Source of the DNA: Cynocephalus volans
Lineage: Eukaryota > Chordata > Mammalia > Dermoptera > Cynocephalidae
Assembly (NCBI RefSeq): GCF_027409185.1
Contig: NC_084469.1
Coordinates: forward strand, 99,759,835-99,823,834
Direction of reading: 5' to 3'
Length of the DNA: 64,000 bases
Made by a program: the position numbers and the translations under genes. The notes under the pieces were generated by a model, which worked only from the letters and a program-made list of their open reading frames with translations, had not been told where the DNA came from and searched no databases. This document shows, piece after piece, positions 11,411-21,865 of the stretch. Position 1 is the stretch's first letter; each line of letters begins with the position of its first letter.

Positions 11411-12365
11411 CCAGCACCTTGGGGCCTGCCTGGGAACCGGAGGCTTGGATCTGGGGACCGGACCCCACTCCCACTTCCAGGCAAACTGCACCAGTGCCTC
11501 AGGGCCAGCCTGGGGACCTGAAGCATGGAGAAGGGGACTGGATGCCCTTCCCACAACCAGGCACACCATGCCAGCACCTTGGGGTCTGCCCAGGGACCCG
11601 AGGCAAGGAGAAGGGGACCGGACCTCTCTCCCACAATCAGGCACACTGAGCCAGTGCCTTGGGGCTCACCCAGGGACCCGGGGTATGGAGTTGGTGACCA
11701 GACCACCCTCCCACAGTCAGGCACAACATGCCAGCACCTCAGAGCCCACCCAGGGACCCAGGGCATGGAGAAGGGGACCGGACCTCTCTCCCACAACCAG
11801 GCGCAACATGCCAGCATCTTGGAGCCCACCCAGAGACCTGGGGCAAGGAGAAGGGGAATGGTCCTCTCTCCTACAACCAGACACACCACGCCAGAGCTTC
11901 AGGGTCTGCCCAGGGACCCAAGGCATGGAGAAGGGGACTGGACCCCCCTCCCACAACCAGGCACGCCATGCCAGCACCTTAGGGCCTACCTGGGGACACA
12001 AAGCAAGGAGAAGGGGACCAGACCTCTCTCCCACAACCAGGCACACTGAGCCATCGCGTTGGGGCCCACCTAGGGACCCAGGGTATGGAGTCGGGGACTG
12101 GACCTCTCTCCCACAACCAGGGACACCATGCCAGCACCTCAGGGCCCGCCCGGCCCAGAGGCATGCAGAAAGGGACCAGACCCTCCTCCCACACCAGGCA
12201 CAAAACGCTGGCACCTTGGGGAGCCCACCTGGATTCCTGAGGCATGGATAAGGGACCGGACCCTCCTCCCACAACCAGACACACTGTGCCAGTACCTTAG
12301 GACCCACCCAGGGACCCGGGACATGGAGAAGGATCCCGGACCCCTCTCCCACAACCAAGCATACC
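11411..12365 (+). repeat. 80-bp tandem repeat array (VNTR body), 12 units
   Basis: Units begin at 11411, 11491, 11571, 11651, 11731, 11811, 11891, 11971, 12051, 12131, about 12208 and 12289: ten exact 80-bp steps and one short step. Each unit carries ccagcaccttggggcc, cagggaccc, gcatggagaagggg and tctcccacaaccaggcaca. Units starting at 11571 and 11651 resemble those at 11971 and 12051, which suggests a five-unit (400-bp) higher-order period. The array lacks stop codons in several frames, which explains long but meaningless reading frames here. Confidence 0.85.
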
Positions 12366-12562
12366 GCAGTGCCAAGGAGCATGTCAAAAACAACACCTCC
12401 ACGTGGGTGACCCACCACAGTCACCACAATAACCATGGCTGCTGCAAATCAATATTACTAGTATATATATTCAACCCCAATGTTCAACCCCAAAACATGT
12501 ATAATCCATTTTGATTCAATAAATAAAGTAAAATTTTTAAAAAAAGAATCCTGAAAATAGGA

Positions 12563-13714
12563 TTCTGGAAAAAATAATTTTAAAATTCTTTAAAAGACAT
12601 TTATTTACATTTTTTAAAGGGATTTTATTTGAGAAACATATAAAAACATGAAAGAACATTTCATAGGCCACTTTATGTGATAAAATAGTCAATAATAACA
12701 TACATAATTTTGCAAGTATAAACACTCAGGTATACTAACAACAGTTGCATATAACAATTATGAGCAGATGAACTGAATTCATAAAGAAATAGGTCAAAAA
12801 GTGAAATGTATCAATGCATATCACTGTGGTTGGTAACTGTGTGCACCCAGCTTTGTAACTGCAGTCATCTGAAATACCGTGAGGGACAACCTAAGTTTTT
12901 TTGATGAGACGAATCAAAAACTGCAGTGGGTTACCACCACATATGCAGTCACCCAAAGAGCAGAGATCTTGAGAAGTTCTTTCACAAATGCAGACGTACA
13001 AAAAAGACATCTCTTCATTTGTTAAGGAAGTTTCAACGTTTTTATGTGCACACGCAATGCTTACACACAAAGTCAACGTTGTCATAATGCACTTTTGTGG
13101 AGTCAAATTTGTGGGAAAAAATGCATACAAGGAATTAGAACTCTCTAAAAGCCTTTGCACAATTTATACCACCAGAAATTGGAAATGATGTGAAGATAAA
13201 ATACATAGCCTATCTCATTGTAAAAACTAATGCTGAGAATTTAAAGTAGTCGGGGCAGGCGGAAACTAGAAAAACAAAAAAACCACAGTATGTGAAAAGG
13301 TGTGTGTAACAGGGATAGATTATGGGCAGAGTATGCATAGAGGTAGTCCATAAGAGCGGATGGATTTTCATGATCTTTAGCTGTGTTTTGAAGTCTTGCA
13401 TCATGATGAGTAACTGCTTTTCTTCTTTTAAGGCATGGCTCTCCCTGGAGAATACTTTCACATTCATTTTCTGCGTGGCACTGCTCTTTTTGAAATCCTT
13501 CTACGATTTGGGTCTGACCGGAGTTGACAGGGTCTTTGTTGACCCCTGTGCCCAGTTCATCCTCCCCCAGGCCTTCCAAGAAACAAGAACTACTGGACTG
13601 GACTCGACTTCAGGGAGAAGAACTCTTGGGAGTGGCTGGACCAGACCCCCCTCCAGCCCAGGCGAGGTCCAGGGAACCATGTGCCCTCAAATCTCATGCC
13701 CATCAGAGTCCATT
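12563..13714. other. Unassigned 1.15-kb stretch, possible old processed transcript
   Basis: This stretch lies between the composite retroposon and an L1M piece. It does not look like any repeat I know. On the minus strand a frame at 13579-13241 is open for 112 codons, with a polar, non-repetitive composition, but it has no splice sites, homologue or start context that I can defend. It may be a decayed retrocopy or plain unique sequence. Confidence 0.3.
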
Positions 13715-14160
13715 GGGACATTCACTATTTTTTTATTGGTATATAATTCACCATTTGAAAGTATACAATTCAGCAGTTTTAGTTTATTCACAAGGTTGTG
13801 CAACCATCACCACCATCAACTTCATCATTCCAAAAATAACCCATTAGCTGTTATTCCTCTTCCCCCCTCCCCCCAGTTTCTGGTAACCACTAATCTACTT
13901 CCTGTCTCTATGGCTTTGCCTATTCTGGACATTTTATATAAATGACATCGTACAATATGTGCCTTTTGTGACTGGTATCTTTCACCGAGCATATTTTCAT
14001 GGTTTATCTACATTGTAGTGTGTATCAGTACTTCGTTCCTTTTTATAGATGAATAATATTCTATTGCATGTATATACCACATTTTGTCTCCACTTTGGGG
14101 CTACAATGAATAATGCTGCTGTGAACACTTGTGTACAAATTTTTATGTGCAGTGATTCAT
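13715..14160 (-). mobile_element. Old L1 (L1M-type), antisense ORF2/3' region
   Basis: Classic antisense L1M text: aattcaccatttgaaagtat, gtgcaaccatcaccaccat, ctctatggctttgcctattc, ttctattgcatgtatatacc. A small sense-strand L1M scrap follows to about 14250. Confidence 0.75.
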
Positions 14161-14239
14161 AATAGCTGAAAGGTGGAAACAACCTGTGTCCACAGATAGA
14201 TTTGTGGATAAACAAAATATCCATACAATGGGATATTAT

Positions 14240-14460
14240 TCAGCCCTCAGAACCACACCCATGACCACCATTAAATCATCCAGAGACTAATCCATTCACC
14301 AGGGCATGATCCTTTCAATCTAATGACCTCTTAATTAAAAAGACCCCACCTTTCAATTACCGTAATAGGATTCCCCACCTTCTTAACACTGTTACAGTGG
14401 GGATTAAGTCTCAGTGAGCTTTGGGGGGACATACAGTCCACAGCAATGTGTCAACGTAGA
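14240..14460 (-). mobile_element. MaLR LTR fragment
   Basis: Minus-strand MST/MLT1-like text (ccccacctttcaattaccg, cacagtggggattaagt-like blocks), closely similar to the better preserved LTR at 21424-21865. Confidence 0.6.
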
Positions 14461-14904
14461 TTCATGTTGATGTTGATAATGGAAGAAGCTACATATGTAT
14501 GGGGGCAGGGGGTGTAAGGGAAATCGCTGTACCTTCTGTTCAATTTTGCTGTGAACCTACAACTGCCCTAAAAAAATCAAGTTCATTTAAAAAATTATAA
14601 ACAAAACAGCTACCTGACAGATCTTGGTGTCTAGGTCCCATTCTCTGATAAAAGGAATCAGAGCTTATTGGAGAAATGGCTTATTCCAGAGCTGGGGCCG
14701 AAAACATGAGTCTGGACCATCTTGTGATGTGGGCATGTTAAAAAAAAAAAACCCAAGAGCCAGCTTAAAGAAGTTTTCAAGGGTCAAACAGGTGGACAAT
14801 CTCTGTACTACTTTGCAACTTTCCTGTAAATCTAAAACTATTCTAAAATAAGACATTTATTTAAATAATAAAAAGTTAAGATAAGAACAAAAACCCCACT
14901 ATCT

Positions 14905-15410
14905 GATCATGATGTATGTATGCATTTTCCATTTTTAAGTTGAGTTATAACACACATACAGTACACTGCACACGTCTTAAATGTACAGCTCAAGACACTT
15001 TTCCATATGAACACACTCATGCCACCACCTCTCAGATCAAAATGTAGGACATCCCAGCACAGGAAAGACTCCCTTGTACCCCTCCTAGTCAATACCCACT
15101 CACTCCTTCAGGTGACCCCCATACTGAGTCCCTGCCAAAGATTAGTTCTCCCTGTTCTTAAAATTCATATTAAATCAAACCTTACAGTATGTATTCTTTA
15201 TGTTGGGTTCTTTGAGTGTTTGGTGAGATTCATTCACATTGTTGCATGTACAGGCAGTTTGCTTTTTTGTTGCTATTTAGGATTCTACTTTGCGAATCCT
15301 CCACAATTTCTTTCTTATTTGCCTGCTGGTGACTACTTGGATTTTTCCCATTTGGGATTAATTCAAATAAAGCTGCTATGAATCTTTTTGTTTGCTCCTT
15401 GATACTATTT
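14905..15410 (-). mobile_element. Old L1 (L1M/L1ME-type) antisense fragment
   Basis: It contains antisense L1M landmarks (acacatacagtacactgcac, caaaatgtaggacatccc, ttgtttgctccttgatac-type end). Small old L1 3' scraps also occur at 14500-14600 and 14800-14870 (cctaaaaaaatcaag, aaatctaaaactattctaa). Confidence 0.55.
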
Positions 15411-15424
15411 GACTTTCTTTGGTT

Positions 15425-15650
15425 AACAGTGTGGACCGTAGAGGCAAACTGTCTGAGTTTGATTCCCAGCTCTACTCTTTACCAGCTGTGTGACTTGCAG
15501 CCAGTTACCTAACTTCTCTGTGCCTCAGTTTCCCCCATCTGTAAAATGGAGATCATGTTATCTATCACAGGGTAGGAAGATTAAATGATTGAGAATATAA
15601 AGCAGTTAGGAAAGTGTCCGACTGTAGTACGCATTAAACATAAGCAGTTA
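15425..15650 (+). mobile_element. MIR SINE
   Basis: The MIR core is clear: tttaccagctgtgtgacttg, then cctcagtttcccccatctgt and aaaatggagat, with an L2-like tail. Its counterpart in the left arm is at about 8270-8440 in the opposite orientation, so the MIR predates the duplication. It marks the inner end of the right arm. Confidence 0.8.
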
Positions 15651-16123
15651 TGATTCAGCCCCAACTCCCAAAGTCAGCAGACATCACCATATAAATAACG
15701 ACATCAGCAGACCAGGCAGCAAAGTCTGGAAGTCAGAGGGGACAGTGTGTCCAGGAAAACTGGGGGCGCTTCCTGCCCACCCATGCTCTTGGTGGAGGAG
15801 GCATAACAAAGTAGCTTTACCCTACACTTCACTGGATTTCTTTAAAAGCATTGCACAGGTCGGCAGTGCCATGCGTGGGTCAGACTTTCTCTGTCAACCC
15901 TAGACCTCCCTCCCACCTCCCCAAATATCCTGAGAAGTCTGGCCCATCCCTTGTTGCATCAGAAACTGAAACCCTCACTCCCCAGCCTTTTCTGGTGATA
16001 TGTCTCTACCCAGTTCCCTATTTTCTTCCTGAGTAAGAGAACATTCAGGATGCGAGGACTGCAGGCTGGGAAATAAGAGCTGTGGTCTCCAGCAGTCCCG
16101 TCCATTGAGAGACAGGGCTGGAC
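15651..16123 (+). promoter_or_regulatory. CD209: Upstream region of CD209-like copy B
   Basis: Conserved in inverted form upstream of copy A. It ends with ggaaataagagctgtggtc and the untranslated leader before the ATG at 16124. No strong TATA box is seen. Conserved purine-rich ETS-like blocks (cttcctgag on the plus strand) could bind PU.1-type factors, as expected for a myeloid lectin, but this is a guess from the motif alone. Confidence 0.4.
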
Positions 16124-19100
16124 ATGAGTGTCTGCAAGGATCAAATGGGTGAGGCGAGGTGGGAATCTGGGATCTTGGGGAGGGAGCAGAGGGATGACCA
16201 GGTGTGGCCTCAGCTTACCCAGGCTCTGAGTCGATGCTCTGTCCCTTCAGAGCAGGAAGAGCTGAAAACCAGCAGTGAAGGAATTTATGAAAACTTTGAA
16301 TTCCAACAGACTCGTGGCCTCAAGAGCTTTGCAGGTACAGCAGGATTGGGGACAGGGGACAGGGGGCAGCTTGTCCCAGATACCTGGGTCCTGGGGAGGT
16401 GGAGGCTGGGGCTTGAACTCCTGGGTCCTGGGAAGGTAGAGTCTGAACCTTGAACTCCTGGGTTCTGCAATAGTCACAGGGGGAGCCTGGACCCCTGGGT
16501 ACTGGGATGGTCAAAGCTGGGGACCTGGACTCCCGGGTCCTGGGAAGCTGGAAACAGGGGCCTGGCTATCCCCGGGTCCTAGGGAGCTGGAGGCAAGGGC
16601 CTGGCTGCCCCTGGGTCAGGCTAGGCAGGGACACTGACCTGCTGGAACAGCTCATCCTCTTCCCTGCAGGGTGCCTGAGCAATGTCCCCATGATACTGCA
16701 GCTTCTCTCCTTCACACTCTTCACGGCTCTCCTGCTGGCCGTCCTCATCCAAGGTCAGGGGCAGGCTCTGAAGAGCTGGGTCTTCCTCAGTGGACACAGC
16801 CTGGGGACGACAGGTCCGGGAGGGAGGTGGGGCTCAAAGCTGGAATCAGGTCCCCCAGGGTTTCTGGGGAGCCTCTCCTACTACCCCTCCCCCACCTTGC
16901 TGCAAGGAAGGAGCAGGAGGAGGAGGGGAAGGGACGAACCCCAGCTCCACTTGCTGTCCCGGTGCTGCCTTCGCTGGGTGCCAGTTGTCCACATCTTCAA
17001 ACGGGATGAACCAAGACCTTGCCTCTCAGTAATGATGTTTCTGGGGGCCCAGGACAGGGCATGGTATACAGTCGATGCTTAATAATTGTGATTTCTTCTT
17101 CTCTTGGCACAGTCTCCAAGATCCCCAGCTCCCAGGAGCAGGGGAAGCAGGAGATGTCCAAGGAACTAACTCAGCTGAAGGCTGGGGTCGGTGAGTGGTG
17201 GGAACCAGGAGTCCTAGGGCCTGAGAGCGTCTCCATGGGGTGTGACTTCGCTGGAGTCACCAACGCTCTGAGCCTCAGTGTATTCATCTGTGAAATGGAA
17301 ACACAAGGGGACAGTGACAATTGCACTTGGTGTTCCCAGGGGTCAGGTACACAGTAGGCACTCAACGAAGGCAGCGTCCTGCCTTCCGTCTTAGTTCCAA
17401 AGCTGAACCTCTTACGTCTTCCACTCTGGAGAGATGGGGCCAGGTCTCCTGGTTCTCCTGAGGGCGGGGCGGGGGTCTCAGGAAGGGAACAGGAGAATCC
17501 TTCTCCCCCCACCCCAAAGGTGTAGTGTCGAAGAAGGGCCCTGGCTCTCCGGAGCCTGGAAGGGGGCAGATGCAGAAATATGGGCATTTGGATTGGGGTC
17601 CCAGCCCTGACCCGCCTTCCCCAACAGCCCGCCTGTGCCGCCCCTGTGCCTGGGACTGGACGTTCTTCCAAGGAAACTGTTACTTCTTCTCCAAGTCCAA
17701 ACGCAACTGGCACGACTCCGTTACCGCCTGCGAGGAAGTGGGGGCCCAGCTGGTCGTGATCAAGAGTGCAGAGGAGCAGGTACCCCTGGTGGGGAGCCCT
17801 GAAAGGAAAGGGAGGAGAAAGTATGAATGAGAGGGTCCCCGGCACCTTGAAAGGAGACACAGAGAAGATCTGAGCTGTGTGAATGCTTTGGGGACATGTC
17901 ACATGTACGTCAACCCCAGTGGTGTGCTGGCCACTAGCTCCCGGGAGGAGAGAGTCGTCACGTGCAGTATTGCCAATTCCCCTGGTGCAAACATCCCCAG
18001 CATGGCTGACTGCAAGCTATCAATGAGATGTGACTCAACGCGGAGCTGAACAAAGATGAGCATGACCGGCCATCATAACCTGGTGCATCTTGTGTCCAGG
18101 ACATTGAACCCAGTCATGGGCACACTTGTGTGCACACGTTCAGGACACGCAAGACAGATAAGCAGGCAGTGTGCTCCCCAGTGTGTGAGCCTGAGGCCAG
18201 CTGTGCACGTACGTCTGTGAGTCCGAACACCCGCACCACGGGATACAGGTGTGAGAGGGGTTCACACATGTGGGGGCTCAGAGCCCGTCCCTGAGGAAGC
18301 TCCACGTTAGATTGAAAGCAGAACTTCCTGCCAAGAGATCGGGGACACACTGAGCCTAGAAAAAGGGGGGCAGAGCTTTCTCCTGACGCCTCCTGTTCTT
18401 CTCCAGAGCTTCCTACAGAGTCAGACTTCTGACAGTCAGCGCCTCACCTGGATGGGGCTCTCTGACCTGAAACATGAAGGCACGTGGCACTGGCTGGATG
18501 GTTCACCTCTGCTGAGCAGGTAGATCTGGGGAGAAGGGGACATCCTATCGGGTGGCTGTGGGGTTCGGAAACGTTGACTTGAGCCTTGCCTGGGGCTCCT
18601 CTCCCACTCCCAGGCCCCCTGGACCTAAGAGTCTGGGACTTTTGCTGATTGAGGAAGGCGTTGTTCACACGCACGTTCAGATAGGATGGCAGGTGCCTAA
18701 CATTCCACCATCATAGCTTTAGGAGGAGCTTGCTGCCTGGGCGGGTGGTTTAGAACACAGTGTATTAATAGAACGTCTGAGGCAAAGTAAGGCCAACAGC
18801 TCAGGAGACCATTGCCATTGGAAAGGTAGATCGTTATACTCACAGATCCCAGAAGAGGAAGTACACATCCCCCCACGGGGAGGCCACACGGGGAAGCACC
18901 GAGGTCGGTTATGTCAGAGGGAGGGAAACTGAGCAAGAGCCTTTGTTATGGTTCCTGTGGGAAGGAATGGGTGAGGCGTGTTAAGGAGAATTAGGATTGG
19001 CTAGTTTGAGTGGTTTCAGCAGGCTGTGGGGCATAGCGGTCACTCTCAGTTGTCTGGTACCCGGCCATGGGTTGATTAGGGCAGGGGGACAGTGGCTCAG

Positions 19101-19541
19101 AGTGCAAGACCCCAGTTAGGGAGCTGCTTTGGAGTGTGGACTCTAGATCGGGAGATTTGTATTTGCAAATCACACCTCCAGGAAAAGGCCACCTCCCCAG
19201 GAGCAGGTGTTAGAAAGGAGACAGGAGGCCAAGGCAAAGTGATTCAAACATAGCATTCGTCTGTCCGGAATGAGGCATGTAGGCCACCTGCAGGTGGGGC
19301 GCACGCTGAAGCAGCAAATGAACAGAAGCTGGCAACATGGACCAGAGAGTGGGGCAGGGCAGGGGCTCACTTTCTGGATGGGATTTGCAGTTTCACGAAG
19401 TATTGGAACGAAGGGGAGCCCAATAACGACGAGGAAGAAGACTGCGCAGAATTTAGAGGCAGTGGCTGGAACGATGACAAATGTAATGTTAAAAAATTCT
19501 GGGTCTGCAAAAAGCCTGCAAGTTCCTGCTCCAGTGACTGA
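16124..19541 (+). CDS. CD209: CD209-like type II C-type lectin, copy B
   Basis: Seven coding exons: 16124-16148, 16251-16334, 16670-16753, 17113-17190, 17628-17779, 18407-18519, 19391-19541. All introns have GT..AG ends; 687 nt give 228 residues. The order is cytosolic tail (1-41), membrane span (about 45-64), one-unit neck, then lectin domain from C94. Ca/sugar residues E188, N190, E195, N206 and D207 are present. The start ATGAGTG matches the MS.. start of human CD209, but exon 1 lacks about 21 bp that copy A still has before its donor site. The tail has Y21-E-N-F24, a YxxPhi-like uptake signal, where copy A has none. Exons 3-6 and their introns are almost identical to copy A; exons 1, 2 and 7 are not. 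It occupies the human CD209 position, in the same direction as CLEC4G. Carbohydrate binding is by homology. Confidence 0.9.
16370..16620 (+). repeat. Minisatellite in intron 2 of copy B
   Basis: Diverged repeats of roughly 40-45 bp carrying the core ggacccctgggt / gaactcctgggtcctggga. Copy A has the same repeat at 7330-7470 but about 110 bp less of it, which explains most of the difference in intron 2 length. The sharp rise in identity between the arms begins inside this array, near 16525. Confidence 0.65.
16525..18980. repeat. Near-identical core of the inverted repeat (mate 4980-7437)
   Basis: Over about 2.45 kb the two arms differ only by scattered single bases in both exons and introns, whereas sequence on either side is clearly more diverged. 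The coordinates pair with a near-constant sum (7291/16670, 6060/17902, 5555/18407, 4573/19391). Edges were placed by eye. Confidence 0.75.
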
Positions 19542-19780
19542 CAGCTGGTTTCTGTCCTGGGCCACTAAAGCCCCAACCTCTCTGCTGGTTGGCAGAACCG
19601 AAGCCCTTCTACACAAGGCTTCCTTCTCATCTGTGGGCGATGAGATCATAACGAAAGCTCTGAGGCTCTTCTGTCAGATTCCTCAACCCCTATGGGCCTG
19701 GATCCAGTTCTCTCCTTCCTCTGATGCCCCACAGTTCCCCTTGGCTTGGAGGTCGTGGTTCTGGTCTTCCCTTGGAGCTT

Positions 19781-19786
19781 AATAAA
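19781..19786 (+). terminator. CD209: Poly(A) signal of CD209-like copy B
   Basis: AATAAA 240 bp after the stop codon, followed by a GT-rich stretch (gtgacctggtgtgg), as expected for a cleavage site. The sequence carrying it is absent downstream of copy A. Confidence 0.7.
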
Positions 19787-19799
19787 GTGACCTGGTGTG

Positions 19800-21420
19800 G
19801 AGGACATTCAGGGGCTTGGTGTGTTGCGTTGGTCTACTCTCTCTTCCTAGGTGACATCGGTCTGTTCAGATCATCATGTGTAGCTGCCGTGTCCCCTGGC
19901 CTTTTATCCCATCCACGCATGCCTTCCTTCTATCTGCTCACCTTCCACCTGCCACCCCCTGCACCCCTTTGACTGCGGACTTTCTTTCTCTGGTTGCTGA
20001 GCTCATCCTGCAAACTGGAAGCCCCAGGGAACTTATTCCCCACCCCCCTCAACCAACGACTGTTGGGAGTTGGTACATAAGTACCCCAGCTCCTTCCTCC
20101 CTGGTGATATGGAGGACCCTGGGGTGAGCTTCCCTGATCCCCCTTCTAGGAAGGACATATGGCTCCAGCTGCTGGGAGTTCTGTGGGCAGGCAGCCGTCA
20201 TCTGCCAGATCTTCCATGGATAGACTCAGCTGCAGAGAACTGCCTCACTCAGAGTCAAGTTCCTTCCTGGCACAGCTCACATTGGGACAGGGGGATTAAG
20301 GTCTGTCCATGTTGGCACAACATGGGAGACATCTGAAGGACCATTCTGCTTTCAGAGCTCCCCACAGGGTCCGCTGTGGCTGCTGTCAGACCCACTCTGC
20401 TGGCTTCTTCTGCCCATTCCTGCTTCTTTCCTGTGGCATCATCATACATTGTATTTGTCTTTGTCCTGATTCCTGAGTAATAGGGATGTCTTTTGCTATT
20501 CATACAAGGCCCCCTTTGACTACACCTGAATTTATCCAAATGAGATCACTTTGGGTGGGTCCCCTAGATGACGTCAGGGTGGGACTGGTCATCCAAAAGA
20601 CCAAATAAGGAACTAAAGTGTAGGAACTCTCATTTCTACCCTTGGATCTCCAGAGAGGGGCCAGTTGGAGATGGAGCTTTACAAAAACTCTGAAACTAAC
20701 AGATCTGATGTGTTTCTAGGTTGGTGCATTGGGGTGCTAGGAGGGTGGCTCACTCAGAGAGGACCTGGAAGCTTCACACAGTCCCCCACGTCTTCCCTTG
20801 TCATGTGTGTCTCTTTGTTTTGACTGCCTCTGAGTTGTATCCATTATAATATACATATAATGTATATTATACACATTATAATATTATAATATACATTATA
20901 ATATACATTATAATATACATTTTGCTAAAAACATAAGCATAGTGTTTTCTTGAGTTTTGTGAGCTGCTTTAGTGAATAACCAAACCTGAGAGTGGGGTTC
21001 TGAGGACCCCAATTTGTCACCAGACAGGCAGAAGTGTGGGAGCCTGGGCAACCCCTTTGCATTGGCGTCTGATGTAGGGTCAGGCTTGTGGGACTGAGCC
21101 CTTAACTGGTGGAATCTGGTACTACCTTCAGGTAGCTAGTGTCAGAATTTTGGAATTTCTTGGTGTAAAAAAAAAACCAAAAAACAAATCCCACAGACTT
21201 CCCCTCTCTTCTACTGGTGTTGACCCCAAAGGTGCTCCTTTATAAACAACTTGCATGTTAAATTCCAGCTCACTTATAGTCAACCTTCAACAGGCAGGAT
21301 AACTTAAGAGGCATCTTCTAGCCCATCTCCCAGGGGGGCCCTGAGGGACTGAGCCCCAGTTGCCTACATTAGTCATAAGGTCATCAATACCCCTGTATTG
21401 GCTTCTCTCTTTTCCCTACC
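19800..21420. other. Unassigned 3' flank of copy B
   Basis: Mostly sequence I cannot assign. It contains an AT-rich simple repeat at 20838-20922 (units like tataatatacat, able to fold back on itself). I see no exon-like frames. Confidence 0.5.
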
Positions 21421-21423
21421 TGC

Positions 21424-21865
21424 CTGTATTAGTCTGTTCCTGTTGCTTATAACGAAATACTCAAAACTGGGTGATTTATAAAGAAAACAAAATTTATTGC
21501 TTACAGTTTCTGAGGCTGGGGAATCTAAAGTTCATCTGATGGTGGTGACAGTGACCCAAGGGTCTCATATTGCAAGATAGTGGAAGCAGAGAGAGCAGAG
21601 AGGGGCAGTTCCTCATGCACTGTCCTATTAAAGCCCTCAGAACCATGCCCCTGACCACCATTTTTAATCTATTGACTACTGCACAGTTCTACAATCCAGT
21701 CAACTCTTCAAGGCTCCACCTTTCAATTACCATAATAGGATTTCCCACCCTCATCACAGTCACAGTGGGGGCTAAGTTTCTAACTCATAAAGCTCAGGGG
21801 ACACAATTCAAGCTTCAGGGAGTTTGGGGGGGACCAAATTCAGTTCACTACACTGCCCCTTGTCA
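21424..21865 (-). mobile_element. MaLR/MLT1-type LTR, nearly full length
   Basis: On the plus strand it reads as the reverse of an MST/MLT1 LTR: tgtattagtctgttcctg, aaatttattgcttacagt, ccacctttcaattacc, and ends ccaaattcagttcactaca. Confidence 0.7.

Larger units (their letters stand above)
10472..12544 (+). mobile_element. Composite VNTR retroposon, copy 2 (full length)
   Basis: This 2.07-kb unit has a perfect 18-bp target-site duplication, AGAATCCTGAAAATAGGA, at 10454-10471 and 12545-12562. Its parts in order are: an L1-like start AGATGGCGGAATAGA (with the preceding A it forms a YY1-type AAGATGGCGG); a head of about 930 bp shared with the copy at 1651; a nested SINE (11201-11302); an 80-bp tandem array (11411-12365); and a short AT-rich 3' part with AATAAATAAAG and an A-tail. 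It has no ORF2 or other enzyme, so it must have been moved by L1. Layout and absence of coding recall SVA/LAVA elements of apes, but the modules are different. I do not know a described family matching it. Confidence 0.75.

Noticed and set aside
11445-12251. A 268-codon plus-strand frame and overlapping 174- and 239-codon frames
   Set aside because: They are products of the 80-bp tandem array, open in several frames at once because the unit lacks stops; 80 is not a multiple of three, so no stable protein repeat is encoded.
11411-12365. CRISPR-like array
   Set aside because: Units are contiguous tandem repeats without unique spacers, and the host is a mammal.
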